IMG/VR virus record: IMGVR_UViG_3300022413_000026 | Span: 1 to 35,686 of that record | Strand: one strand, 5' to 3' | Source: a virus | Length of the DNA: 35,686 nt | Shown here: positions 15,656 to 23,817 of the stretch, piece after piece | How the letters are laid out: each line of letters starts with the position of its first letter | How positions within the stretch are numbered: the stretch's first letter is position 1 | Program-made: the position numbers and the translations under genes | The notes under the pieces: generated by a model | The model's input: only the letters and a program-made list of their open reading frames with translations | Database searches by the model: none | What the model was told of the DNA's origin: nothing

Positions 15656-15828
15656 TATTCACCGTGGTGCTTCTTGCGGACCCCACCAACACCCCGATCC
15701 TAATCCGTGGTCCTGTCGTACCGATAGAGACTTGCTTCAGCCAGCTGCAGGCATCGATTGGAATCTACTTGCCCGGAGCTAACAAGAAGTATGGGACCGG
15801 ACTACATTGCCTGCCCGTTCCTGAGTAG
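15640..15828 (+). CDS. Small exported or membrane protein, 62 aa
   Basis: A good ribosome site (GAAGGAA) precedes the ATG at 15640. The first ~13 residues (MLAQLIFTVVLLA) are hydrophobic with little positive charge before them, like a short signal peptide or anchor. The remainder has two Cys about 25 residues apart that could form a disulfide outside the cytoplasm. Similar small proteins are common in phages and have no known function. Confidence 0.55.
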   Translation: MLAQLIFTVVLLADPTNTPILIRGPVVPIETCFSQLQASIGIYLPGANKKYGTGLHCLPVPE

Positions 15829-15835
15829 GTTGCTG

Positions 15836-16066
15836 ATGAACGAACAGACGTACACACACGAAGACATCAACCGGGCAATGGACGAAGGCCGCGACGCTGA
15901 GCTTGCCCGCGTGGCTCCTCGCATCCTGGAACTGAAACGGGCACTGACGACGGCACTCGCCGAACGTGACGCAGCACTAGCACGTGCCGAGATGCTCCAA
16001 GCATCGTTGCGAGAGACCAAGGAACACCTCGACAGCCTCAAGGCATTGCTACGTCACAACAAGTAA
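15836..16066 (+). CDS. Coiled-coil protein, 76 aa
   Basis: The ATG at 15836 follows AGTAGG by about 6 bases; an ATG at 15791 in the same frame is an alternative. Residues about 20-72 are a continuous charged helix with heptad-like spacing (LKRALTTALAERDAALARAE), a predicted coiled coil. This is the last rightward gene, and its 3' end overlaps the convergent leftward gene by 18 bases. Confidence 0.6.
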   Translation: MNEQTYTHEDINRAMDEGRDAELARVAPRILELKRALTTALAERDAALARAEMLQASLRETKEHLDSLKALLRHNK

Positions 16067-16228
16067 CACGGTCAGCAACGTTCCGGTGACGATGGTCTGT
16101 ACCAGTGACAGCAGCATGTAGATACGAGCGATTCGCCACTGGTGCTCTGTGACGCGCTCGAGCCGGGCTAACGCAACCGAGACCACGCCCAGCACTCGGG
16201 ACAATGTCGTGCTTTTGCTTTCTGCCAC
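16049..16228 (-). CDS. Small membrane protein, 59 aa (lysis candidate)
   Basis: The frame starts with GTG at 16228, one base after the stop of the neighbouring gene. The N-terminal half is polar and basic. The last ~24 residues (IYMLLSLVQTIVTGTLLTVL onward) are one hydrophobic helix at the C-terminus. A small C-tail-anchored protein at the end of the late operon could be a holin-type or antiholin-type lysis protein, but nothing specific proves it. It overlaps the convergent coiled-coil gene by 18 bases. Confidence 0.5.
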   Translation of the reverse strand: MAESKSTTLSRVLGVVSVALARLERVTEHQWRIARIYMLLSLVQTIVTGTLLTVLLVVT

Positions 16229-16229
16229 A

Positions 16230-16550
16230 TCACTCGTCGTGCCACAGGCTTGACGGTGGGCGATAGCCTGGCTGTATCACGCGGACAGCTTCCTCCAGAG
16301 CCAGGATGCGGCGCCGTGTGGCAAACGGTGGCAGCTTGACGCGCATCTCCAGACGCAGCCTATCTAGCGCGTCCTTGCGACGTGCCTCGATGCGCATCTC
16401 CAGTGCCTTCGCCTGTTCTCCGAAGAAAGGGTCCGGCCTCACAATAGGCGGTGCCAGGACGGGAATGCTCCCACCACCCACGAGGCCCATAAGCAGGGCC
16501 AGTACAATGCTGCGCCAGTCTGTCACGCGCTTGCCGTTCGTGTCGTTCAT
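16230..16550 (-). CDS. N-terminally anchored membrane protein, 106 aa (holin/spanin-like)
   Basis: A short polar N-terminus, one transmembrane helix at about residues 13-33 (WRSIVLALLMGLVGGGSIPV), then a charged, mostly helical domain with Arg/Glu-rich stretches. This is the shape of an inner-membrane spanin or an atypical holin, and its place after the tail genes is where lysis cassettes are often found. It shows no enzymatic motif. The ATG at 16550 is preceded by TTAGGT about 10 bases upstream. Confidence 0.6.
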   Translation of the reverse strand: MNDTNGKRVTDWRSIVLALLMGLVGGGSIPVLAPPIVRPDPFFGEQAKALEMRIEARRKDALDRLRLEMRVKLPPFATRRRILALEEAVRVIQPGYRPPSSLWHDE

Positions 16551-16654
16551 GCGAACATACCTAACACATTCAGCACAGCCAGTGTGTAAAGAAGTGTGAG
16601 CTACTCCGGCACAACGGCAGGCGTAAAGGAACAGTCTTCGTCATTAAGCATGGC

Positions 16655-17824
16655 TTAGAAATTCGTGAACGTCGTTTGCCATGATTCCGTATCGGACCCC
16701 TCGCTGTTCGTGGCCTGAATGTCGAACGTCACGGTTTCCTCTACCACTGCGGTGTAGTCAACTTTGCCGGAGCTCCCGACGATCGTCGCCCCGGCCGGTG
16801 CCGAAACAAAAGACCACACCACGACGGGATCGCCCACGTCGAGCGACGGCGTGCGCGTGTAGGGCACGAACACGGTGCCGGCATCATCACCGAGCGCGTC
16901 GATCACCGGCGCCACAACGCCGCCGGTGTCAACAATCGTCAACGCTTGCAGATTGCCAGCCATCGCCGCCGAGGTGTCCTCCACGGCCGCAGTGAATAGA
17001 TTGCGGCGATCAATCTGCTTCAGGTTCGAGTCGTTCTTCAGGTAAGCGTTGTTGTCGTCGTCGACCGCGAGCCCCTCCCGGAATCCGATATCCGCGTCGA
17101 AGTCAGCCGACGGAACGGCAACAAGCGCGGCGGTGTACGCAGCATGATAGGGATAGGTTGTGCCGTCGCGACGCGTGACATAGAGATAGGTCAGGCCACG
17201 CGCGAGCTTGTCAGGCCGTTCTTCGCTGGTCGTAAAATTGCCGAGCGCCAGGCTATCGAGAACCGTCAGCGTTGCCGGGTTGATTTTATGCAGCGTGATA
17301 TCCCGCGTCGCGTCGCCCGGGTCGATACTGGTCAGCGCGAACAGACTGCCGGCGAGCGTCGTCAAGCCCAGCATATCCGTAAACACACCACCGGGCACCC
17401 CATCCTCTAATTGCAGCGAGTCCAGCAGGTCCCCATTGTTCGGATCACGCGCCTCAATCCATGTTTCCTTATTCAGGTTGATGCTCGTGCCAATGAACAC
17501 CCGCTCGCCGACGTAGGCGCACGCGCGCGTGATTCCGGTGATGTTCTTATCCCACAGCAGATTAGCGCCGGTGTCCCACGCGGTGAGATCGTTGCCCGCC
17601 GTGCATATGAAAAACGTGCCACTGGTAGACACCGCGTCAATGTCACCGGCCGCTGCCTTGCCCGTAGCAATCGGGCCGCGGCCGGTGTCGAGCGTATCGA
17701 GGTCAAACGTGTAGATGTTGCCGGCGTTGTCCATCGCCAGGAGCGAGCCCACGAAAAAGTCAGCAGGGAAACTGACGCCGACCCAGTTCCGGAACGGCCC
17801 CTCGTCGTAGATGACGGTACTCAT
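16655..17824 (-). CDS. Probable tail fiber/adhesin, beta-propeller-like with Ig-like C-terminus
   Basis: A 389-residue protein. Residues about 25-290 contain several strand-rich repeats with patterns like LLAMDNAGNIYTFD, FFICTAGNDLTAWD and VDDDNNAYLKN, typical of PQQ/WD-like propeller blades. The last ~85 residues (TPSLDVGDPVVVWSFVSAPA onward) look like an Ig/PKD-type domain. It is the last large gene of the tail cluster, where receptor-binding proteins often lie. Its DNA has six GATC sites in 1.17 kb, unlike most of the genome, which marks it as recently acquired. The ATG overlaps the previous stop (TAATG). No catalytic residues are seen. Confidence 0.65.
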   Translation of the reverse strand: MSTVIYDEGPFRNWVGVSFPADFFVGSLLAMDNAGNIYTFDLDTLDTGRGPIATGKAAAGDIDAVSTSGTFFICTAGNDLTAWDTGANLLWDKNITGITRACAYVGERVFIGTSINLNKETWIEARDPNNGDLLDSLQLEDGVPGGVFTDMLGLTTLAGSLFALTSIDPGDATRDITLHKINPATLTVLDSLALGNFTTSEERPDKLARGLTYLYVTRRDGTTYPYHAAYTAALVAVPSADFDADIGFREGLAVDDDNNAYLKNDSNLKQIDRRNLFTAAVEDTSAAMAGNLQALTIVDTGGVVAPVIDALGDDAGTVFVPYTRTPSLDVGDPVVVWSFVSAPAGATIVGSSGKVDYTAVVEETVTFDIQATNSEGSDTESWQTTFTNF

Positions 17825-19077
17825 TAGCCGATTGTTTCAGTGATACGGCCGCTGCGGTTGTCGTTGGTGATGGTGACGTAGTCATCAATGCGGCGCTGGC
17901 CGCCGTTGTAGTTCCACGTGGTGACCGTGCGCGCACGACCCGACTGGTGGAAGTCCACCACGGACCCGTCCGCTTGAGTCAACGTGCTAATCGTACCGGT
18001 GGTGTTACAAATGACCGTCCCACCGTTCACGGTCAACGACGTCACGGCCTGTGTGCCACGGACGGAGCACGTCCCGTTGTCGATAGTTATCGCCGGCATG
18101 GTAGCTGCCGCATCCAAGTCCACCGTGCCACCGCTTTGCTGCACCGTGGAATGGGTGACACCCTTGCCCAGGAACACGCGCGACACGTTGGTGTCATCGT
18201 CCACCACGAGGTCGCCGAAGGTCGCCGTCTCACCGGGGTTGCCCACACCCACGCCCGCACCGCCTCGCCCGTCCGTGACATACAGGTCCGCGTCCGCATC
18301 GTCGAACAACAGACACACAGCCGGGTGGGTCGTGTCCGCTGCCGCCGAGGCTGAGGCGGCGATGGTTGTGATGCTGGCAGCTACGGCCGTGTTGTGGATG
18401 TGTAGACGCCCGCTGCCTGTGATAACGGCTACCGTCGGGTCGTACTCCGCATCTACCGTTGTGATAGCAGCCTTGAGGTACTGCGATCTGTACTCGGGCT
18501 GTTCGCTTGAGACGGTGTCACCGTCGGCACTGGTAGCCACACCAGAGAACGACAGGCCAACACGGGCATCGCCGCGTAGGGATAGCCTGGTCCACAGTTC
18601 TGCCGGTGAGTCGCCGCTCCGGTCAATCTCCCAACACAGCCGCGCACCGGTTAGCGCAATGAATATGTTGTCGGCGTTACCAGGCACGGACCCTGTGCTC
18701 CAGTTGTCGGCGTTGTTCCAGTGGTACGGCCCAGTAGCCACGGCGTCGTCGGTAACGCTGCTGATAGTTCCAGAGCCACCGTTCACCGATGACGTGACCG
18801 TGAACGGGAACCCGGCCTCGTCCGCAGTCAACAGGACGTCCACCGCCGGGCTGCTGTCAGTCGATGCCGTCACGGGCGAGAAGTACGGTTGCGTGCTCGC
18901 GTTCCAAGCCGCCGCCAGGGCTGTCGCTGTAGCCGCCGCAGAGCCAGCAGCGATAGCGGTGATGCTGATGCCGTTGACCGTGAGCGAATACGTGGTGGCC
19001 GCATCGTAGGCACTGACCGTCACGCGCGATATCTGGACGATCGCCTTGGCCTTGCCGGTGTAATAGTTGTCTGCCAT
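17824..19077 (-). CDS. Tail protein with beta-helix-like C-terminal region
   Basis: A 417-residue late protein. The N-terminal ~90 residues (TYSLTVNGISITAIAAG and an Ala-rich helix) resemble domains seen in other phage tail proteins. From about residue 215 the sequence consists of short strands and turns with Gly, Thr and Asp (VTSLTVNGGTVICNTTGTI), as in a right-handed beta-helix. Such proteins are often minor tail or fibre components. It lies between the baseplate-region genes and the propeller-like gene. Confidence 0.55.
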   Translation of the reverse strand: MADNYYTGKAKAIVQISRVTVSAYDAATTYSLTVNGISITAIAAGSAAATATALAAAWNASTQPYFSPVTASTDSSPAVDVLLTADEAGFPFTVTSSVNGGSGTISSVTDDAVATGPYHWNNADNWSTGSVPGNADNIFIALTGARLCWEIDRSGDSPAELWTRLSLRGDARVGLSFSGVATSADGDTVSSEQPEYRSQYLKAAITTVDAEYDPTVAVITGSGRLHIHNTAVAASITTIAASASAAADTTHPAVCLLFDDADADLYVTDGRGGAGVGVGNPGETATFGDLVVDDDTNVSRVFLGKGVTHSTVQQSGGTVDLDAAATMPAITIDNGTCSVRGTQAVTSLTVNGGTVICNTTGTISTLTQADGSVVDFHQSGRARTVTTWNYNGGQRRIDDYVTITNDNRSGRITETIG

Positions 19078-19080
19078 TGC

Positions 19081-19476
19081 TTACTCGCTCGTGTTCGTGA
19101 ATTCAAGCGTGATGATGTGTCCTTCCAGGGACACAAGAAGCACCTCATCGATTCGCGCCACGTCGACCCACTGCGTGGCATCCTCCGGATTCTCGACCCG
19201 TACCGTGGAAGTCTTCCTCGACGCTTCGATAAACCGTTCAACTGAGAAGAAGTTATCGGCAGGTACCGGTACGTCCGTCTCCGTCCCCGTTTCACCAAGA
19301 GCTTGTTGCCGAACAATCTCATCAGTGACGGGAGAGCCGGCGCTACGTGGCGGACCGATGGCCAGCGTGTTCTTGTTGACCGCCCGGACTAGTTGCTTCA
19401 CATAACGCGAGCGTAGCAAGGTCGGCTCTGTGTCGCCGCTAATCTCCGCGATTAAGTTCTGTGTCAATGTCGTCAT
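19081..19476 (-). CDS. Hypothetical tail-region protein, 131 aa
   Basis: ATG at 19476 overlaps the previous stop (ATGA). A mixed helix/strand protein with no recognisable motif. It lies between the 278-residue minor tail protein and the beta-helix protein, so a structural or assembly role in the tail tip is likely. Confidence 0.6.
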   Translation of the reverse strand: MTTLTQNLIAEISGDTEPTLLRSRYVKQLVRAVNKNTLAIGPPRSAGSPVTDEIVRQQALGETGTETDVPVPADNFFSVERFIEASRKTSTVRVENPEDATQWVDVARIDEVLLVSLEGHIITLEFTNTSE

Positions 19477-20309
19477 GCTGGCAGCTCGAAGCCGAATGCG
19501 GACCGGAAGTTCACTGGCTTGTAAACGTTGAACAAGGCTATGCCGTTGCCGAGTGAGGCATCCTGACGGACCCATGAACTATTACGGATAGTCTCGGACC
19601 GGAACTGCCACGTGTCGATGCCTGGGATGCGTGGTGCCACGGCAAAGATGTATCGCCAGTCGTAGCCGCCGGACTGGTTCGTACTGGAGTCGATACCCAT
19701 ACACAGCCACTTGTGTGTACCGAGGCCGGACCACTTCGAGTCGTTGGTGGTACCAGCAACGTCGCGGGATATAACGTGCGACGGGCGATTCCTGGAACGG
19801 GTAACCGTCACCACCGATGTCGGCACATCAATTTGTGCTGGCTCGGCGTTGATGGATTCAACAAAGCGGCTCGTCGTTGGCGGCTCGAGCGAGTTGAACT
19901 GGAGCAGGAACTCCGGCCCCACGTACTTGAACGACATAATGTTGCCCTTCCAGTCGCGCAGCGTCTCGATGGTGACAGTGGAGGTGTTGACCTCGATGCC
20001 CTTGATACCTGAGTTCTCGGAACCCGGCACAGTCCCGGCCGTGTCGCCGCCATAATCCACGCTGATAGCAAACTGCAGCGGGTCCAGGCGTTCGTCATGG
20101 GCTACGTTGATGGACGAGACGGTGATGCTAGGGACCGCCGGATGAGGGTCACCGAACGAGGGCACACCGGATGCCGTCATCGCTCGATGCTGTGCGGTTA
20201 CCGGATTACCTCCGGGGCTCAACTCCACCACGAAGACACGTGTCGCAGACCAGCCATCGATATCACGACGCAGCGTGCCTTCAACGACATCCTTGATGAC
20301 CTGTGTCAT
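19473..20309 (-). CDS. Minor tail protein (distal tail region)
   Basis: A 278-residue strand-rich protein directly after the tape measure, overlapping it by 4 bases. The position is that of distal tail or baseplate-like hub proteins of siphoviruses. I see no enzyme motif and cannot assign a specific family. Similar products are annotated as minor tail proteins. Confidence 0.6.
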   Translation of the reverse strand: MTQVIKDVVEGTLRRDIDGWSATRVFVVELSPGGNPVTAQHRAMTASGVPSFGDPHPAVPSITVSSINVAHDERLDPLQFAISVDYGGDTAGTVPGSENSGIKGIEVNTSTVTIETLRDWKGNIMSFKYVGPEFLLQFNSLEPPTTSRFVESINAEPAQIDVPTSVVTVTRSRNRPSHVISRDVAGTTNDSKWSGLGTHKWLCMGIDSSTNQSGGYDWRYIFAVAPRIPGIDTWQFRSETIRNSSWVRQDASLGNGIALFNVYKPVNFRSAFGFELPA

Positions 20310-21643
20310 CCCTGTACCTTGATAATCATTGTGCCCGGTGGCAGCGCGGAGGGATTCGTTCCGAACCCGACGCCGCGCTTCAGTGTGTCATTAATTTGCC
20401 GCAGCTGGTTCACAGCCTCGGGGTTGCCGAGCGTTGTGACACCGCCATCGCTTGACCGTCGGATTGTACCGCCTCCCGGTGCACGGCCTGTCAAGTCGTC
20501 CATGACACCTTGCACACTTCGCCGAAGTTCGCGCCCCCATTCCAGAGCCCCGTCCATGAGCTCGCCGGCCGTGGCCTTGATGCGATCGGGTATATCGCCC
20601 AGCTGTTGTGTGGCGTCATCAAGTGCTTGCTCGAAGACGCCGCGCCCTGGTGTGCCAGCAATGTTGCCGCCGGAAAAGTTCTCCCTTACAGATGCCGCTA
20701 TCCCTCCAGCCATTGTCCCGATAGCACTTGTGACCTTCGATACATCAGAGCCAAACGTTTTGACGCCGGCTGCTTTCTCTTCGATAAACTTGAAGAAAGA
20801 ACGCAGAGTCTCGTCAGCCTTGTTTATCTCAGCCGCCAGGTCCCTGAACGCGTCCTGTATCTTCTGGATGTTCTTGGGGTCCTGTGTAAACCGTTCCAGC
20901 TTCTCAAGCATACGGTCAAGCGACGGCGTGACCGCCTTTGCCAGGCGAACAAACAACCCGGTAATGTTGTCGGTTAGCCGCTTGATTCGGTCCTCGACAC
21001 TTTCCGCCGGGTCAAGCTGCGCACGCGATACCTCGCGACCGGACCTGCGTACGCCATCGATAAAGCTGTCCAAGCCCTTCTCATTTATCAGGCGCAAGGT
21101 GTTGATGACCTTCACGCCCTCGGAGTCGAACAGCTTCATGGCACGAGACAAGTCCAAGCCGTCTTCCGATGCCTGGTCCATCGCCTTGGCTATGGCAACG
21201 AATTGTTCTTCTGGCTTCTGCTTTGCCAACAGCCGCGCGTTCAGTCCCAGGTCTTTCAGCGTGTCCTTAGCTTCACCCGTTCCCCGACTCGCTTCCTGTA
21301 CACGCCGCAGCATACGCTGCATAGCCATATCGAATACACGGACCTGGACCCCAGACTCCTGGGCTGCATCACGCAACGCAATCAGCGGCGTTGGTTCAAT
21401 CGACAGCTTGTCACTGGTCTTGGCAAGGTCGGACAGGCTCTTGATGGTCCGTGCCAAACCGAAGCCGACAGCGCCGGCGCCTATCGTGGCCAGTCCTGTG
21501 CCCAGCTTGGCTAACCGGGTACCCAGCCGCACAACGTCGGAACGGAACTTGCCGACTATCTGGCTAGCACCACGCAGCCCCCGCATCAGCCCTCGGGTGC
21601 TGGCTGTGATGCTAACCGACAATGACGCTACCGTGCGTGCCAT
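20306..21643 (-). CDS. Tail tape measure protein
   Basis: A 445-residue helical protein in the usual tape measure position, after the chaperone pair and before the distal tail genes. A hydrophobic Gly/Ala segment (LGTGLATIGAGAVGFGLA) lies near residues 47-64, followed by long charged helices (RMLRRVQEA, PEEQFVAIAKAMDQA). It is short for a tape measure protein, so by the usual rule of about 0.15 nm per residue the tail should be short, roughly 65 nm. Its ATG directly follows the chaperone stop. Confidence 0.82.
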   Translation of the reverse strand: MARTVASLSVSITASTRGLMRGLRGASQIVGKFRSDVVRLGTRLAKLGTGLATIGAGAVGFGLARTIKSLSDLAKTSDKLSIEPTPLIALRDAAQESGVQVRVFDMAMQRMLRRVQEASRGTGEAKDTLKDLGLNARLLAKQKPEEQFVAIAKAMDQASEDGLDLSRAMKLFDSEGVKVINTLRLINEKGLDSFIDGVRRSGREVSRAQLDPAESVEDRIKRLTDNITGLFVRLAKAVTPSLDRMLEKLERFTQDPKNIQKIQDAFRDLAAEINKADETLRSFFKFIEEKAAGVKTFGSDVSKVTSAIGTMAGGIAASVRENFSGGNIAGTPGRGVFEQALDDATQQLGDIPDRIKATAGELMDGALEWGRELRRSVQGVMDDLTGRAPGGGTIRRSSDGGVTTLGNPEAVNQLRQINDTLKRGVGFGTNPSALPPGTMIIKVQG

Positions 21644-21829
21644 CTACTTCTGCCCGTAAGCCGTGCGGAAGAACTCTAACGCTGACGAAGGATTCATCTG
21701 CCCCTTGTCACCGTCGTCGTTCCTTGCGCTTATGTATGCCTGCCAGTCCATCAGTACGTCCATTGGAAGGGACGCCAGCTTGTCGGTATCCGCCTCGCCC
21801 ACCATCGCGCCGAGGTGGTGCAAGAACAT
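21644..21829 (-). CDS. Tail assembly chaperone, shifted (T) segment
   Basis: This 61-residue frame is most likely made only as the C-terminal part of a frameshift fusion with the gene at 21847-22158. At GGGAAAC (21859-21853) a -1 slip leads in frame through LRGRPFR into this segment, giving a product of about 171 residues. An ATG at 21829 exists but has no ribosome site. The sequence is short and helical (FLHHLGAM, LMDWQAYISARND), as expected for the T part that binds the tape measure. Confidence 0.75.
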   Translation of the reverse strand: MFLHHLGAMVGEADTDKLASLPMDVLMDWQAYISARNDDGDKGQMNPSSALEFFRTAYGQK

Positions 21830-21846
21830 GCGGAACGGGCGCCCCC

Positions 21847-22158
21847 TTAACCGTTTCCCACCGAGTCCCCGAGTCCCGATACCTCCAGTGCCTTCTCGGC
21901 TACAACCTTGACCACGTCGAAGTCCACCTCGCGGCGAATCAGTTCGACGTCACTATCATCCCACAGCCGCGTGCCGTGTTGGTCGCACGCACAGTAGCAG
22001 CAGACTCGGGACAAGGCGTTCACGCCATCAAGTTCCTCGTCACGTTCCGTGCCTAGAAAGGTCTCAAGCTGTAGCCCAGTGAGCGGCCGCACGTGATACG
22101 TCTTGTCCTGGTGTGACAAAGACACCACGCGCCGCTCCAGGAAGGCGGCCTTGCTCAT
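21847..22158 (-). CDS. Tail assembly chaperone, G segment
   Basis: A 103-residue protein between the tail tube gene and the tape measure, the fixed position of gpG-type chaperones. It has an N-terminal strand region (KTYHVRPLTGLQLETFLG) and a C-terminal helix (VDFDVVKVVAEKAL), the usual fold order. Its last codons contain the slippery site GGGAAAC. The start overlaps the tail tube gene by 4 bases (ATGA). Confidence 0.78.
   Translation of the reverse strand: MSKAAFLERRVVSLSHQDKTYHVRPLTGLQLETFLGTERDEELDGVNALSRVCCYCACDQHGTRLWDDSDVELIRREVDFDVVKVVAEKALEVSGLGDSVGNG
21853..21859 (-). other. -1 ribosomal frameshift slippery site GGGAAAC
   Basis: On the leftward strand the G frame reads GTG GGA AAC GGT TAA. 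The heptamer G-GGA-AAC is a classical X-XXY-YYZ slippery site. A -1 shift there moves into the frame of the downstream T segment, which is open to 21644. The site lies 4 bases before the zero-frame stop codon. A GC-rich run (GGGGGCGCCCG) follows about 7 bases after the site and may fold. Confidence 0.85.
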
Positions 22159-22559
22159 GCGAACGCGGGCGCTGTGTCACCGTCCCAACGGATAGTGAGC
22201 TCGGCAGTGGTCTCGTCCTCATCACCACCCGAGGCGTCCACGCTGAACCCCTCCACAAAGCCTGTCCCGATGATGGTCGGGTTCGGGCTGTTGCCGTCGT
22301 TGAACGTGATCGTGATGGTCTCAGCGACGCCCATGACCGGCCGCACGCCATCGAACAAGACGGTCATGGACATCGTCTCGTAATTGATGAGAGTGCCTGG
22401 CTTGAACTGTCGCGCTCCCGTGGTAGCGAGGTTCGTCACGTCCTTTGCCGGCAACGTAGCACCGGCGAGCGGCGCGAACGTTAGTACCTCCGCCGTGTAC
22501 GTCTGCGTGCCGAAGCCAATCGTTGCACCTTGGGAACTGATAGTTGTAGGTAGTGCCAT
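22155..22559 (-). CDS. Major tail (tube) protein
   Basis: A 134-residue strand-rich protein between the tail terminator and the chaperone genes. The pattern (TISSQGATIGFG, ITITFNDG, ELTIRWDG) fits lambda gpV-like and SPP1-like tube subunits, which polymerise into the tail tube. A gap of about 60 bases separates it from the terminator gene, with a GGAG ribosome site upstream of its ATG. It should be the most abundant tail protein. Confidence 0.75.
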   Translation of the reverse strand: MALPTTISSQGATIGFGTQTYTAEVLTFAPLAGATLPAKDVTNLATTGARQFKPGTLINYETMSMTVLFDGVRPVMGVAETITITFNDGNSPNPTIIGTGFVEGFSVDASGGDEDETTAELTIRWDGDTAPAFA

Positions 22560-22619
22560 CGTTCAAATCTCCAGAAGCGGACCCGCTGCGACGGGCGTAT
22601 TGAGTAAAGAAGCCAAACG

Positions 22620-23042
22620 CTAGACAGCCGTGCCAGTCTCGCCGAACAGGAAAATGTAGTCTGCCGATATACGATACACACCAGGGTCACCGCCATCGCT
22701 CGGCGGCGTAAAGCCTACATCCTCGTCATCGAGATTGACACTGACAACATACTCCGCGCCCATCGTGGCGCCACGCCACCCGTCCAAGTTATCACGCAGA
22801 ACGTCGGCCACAGCCTGGGCGCCATCCGGTGTGGCAGCGTAGGCATCTAGCTGCATCCGTGCCCGGACCATACCGCTCGGGCGTGAGATGCCCGGCGAAC
22901 GCCTAGTGCTGACACGTGTCTGTATGACGTACGGCAGCACGGACCCTTGCGGAGCCTGGACAGGATAGATACGCGACGACACCAACGCCGTCACAGCCCC
23001 GATGCCTCCGAGGTATGTATAGATGGCGGTCTCGATACTCAT
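22620..23042 (-). CDS. Tail terminator / completion protein (DUF3168)
   Basis: A 140-residue protein with the DUF3168 profile: an N-terminal AIYTYLGGIGAVTALVSSRI helix-loop, PYVIQTRVST, then a helix carrying LDAYAATPDGAQAVADVLRD and a final strand YRISADYIFLF. DUF3168 proteins cap the tail tube and join it to the head. It lies between the gp10-like gene and the tube protein, its standard location. It overlaps the preceding gene by 4 bases. Confidence 0.85.
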   Translation of the reverse strand: MSIETAIYTYLGGIGAVTALVSSRIYPVQAPQGSVLPYVIQTRVSTRRSPGISRPSGMVRARMQLDAYAATPDGAQAVADVLRDNLDGWRGATMGAEYVVSVNLDDEDVGFTPPSDGGDPGVYRISADYIFLFGETGTAV

Positions 23043-23485
23043 CGCCCCGCCTTCTTTTCAATGGCCCTGCCAATGTCGCGACCGATGAGAAGCACCTCAA
23101 GGCTGCGGTGCTCATCCACGGCCGGCCGCATGTAGGGATAGGCCCGGACCTCACCGTGGCCATACTCCACCGCCGTCGGGTAGTAGTACTTATCAAACGG
23201 CCCGATGCCTAACGCTTCACGTTCCGGAAAGGCAATACCGAGACGGATAAAGCCTCGGCGCGAAGACCCACGGATAGACGTCTCTTGAAACGCCTGGCGT
23301 AGCCTTCCGGTTCGCACGTTTACCTTGTCATTAGACAGGTTCTCGACAACGTAGCCACGCACACGCTTGGCACTCTTGCGTAAGGCTGACCGGACAATAG
23401 TCCGCTGGACTCGAGCCTCTAGCCGCTTTAATTCCTTCTCCAGTTCCGGCACGCCCAGGACTTTGATATCTACGGCTAGCGTCAT
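23039..23485 (-). CDS. HK97 gp10-like neck/tail completion protein
   Basis: A 148-residue protein of the HK97 gp10 family: an N-terminal LEKELKRLEARVQRTIVRSALRKSA helix region (in part), the VRTGRLRQAF motif typical of the family, a strand region and YPYMRPAV before the C-terminal helix. It links the head connector to the tail. It overlaps both neighbours by 4 bases. Confidence 0.85.
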   Translation of the reverse strand: MTLAVDIKVLGVPELEKELKRLEARVQRTIVRSALRKSAKRVRGYVVENLSNDKVNVRTGRLRQAFQETSIRGSSRRGFIRLGIAFPEREALGIGPFDKYYYPTAVEYGHGEVRAYPYMRPAVDEHRSLEVLLIGRDIGRAIEKKAGR

Positions 23486-23817
23486 GTGTCTTGTTCCTTG
23501 ACCATGAGTTCGAGCAGCACGTTGCGATCGTTCGGGTTGATGGGTCCGCCCACTATGTTGAACACGCGGCTGTCACAGGCATCCACCACACGATAGCTGG
23601 AATCAACAGACGATTGATACCGGATAACGATACGATGCGTGGTCTGCCCTTGCACCTGGGCGTTCTCGAAGTACTCACGGCCACGCAAGGGCTCGATGGA
23701 ACCCCACACCGTGGCCGTTGTCGTCCACACATCCGTATAGCCACCGGACGCTGTGCGTGTTTGGTTTGTTTGCTGGAGATGCAAACGGCGCCGCAGTCTG
23801 CCTGCTCGAATCCTCAT
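23482..23817 (-). CDS. Head closure / head-tail joining protein
   Basis: A 111-residue strand-rich protein with the pattern of the SPP1 gp16/HK97 head-closure family: RRRLHLQQ, SGGYTDVWTT, then VWGSIEPLRGREYF and RIVIRYQ. It closes the portal exit after packaging and accepts the tail. Position and size fit. Confidence 0.85.
   Translation of the reverse strand: MRIRAGRLRRRLHLQQTNQTRTASGGYTDVWTTTATVWGSIEPLRGREYFENAQVQGQTTHRIVIRYQSSVDSSYRVVDACDSRVFNIVGGPINPNDRNVLLELMVKEQDT

Noticed and set aside
16601-16651. A 16-codon leftward frame between the tail adhesin and membrane protein genes
   Set aside because: It is too short, without a clear ribosome site or overlap pattern to support translation.
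17984-19009. Rightward open frame of about 341 codons
   Set aside because: It is antisense to the beta-helix-like tail gene and has no ribosome site or recognisable domain.
20097-21659. Long open frame of about 520 codons on the rightward strand
   Set aside because: It lies opposite the tape measure gene, has low-complexity Ser/Arg-rich content and no ribosome site; it is a shadow frame.
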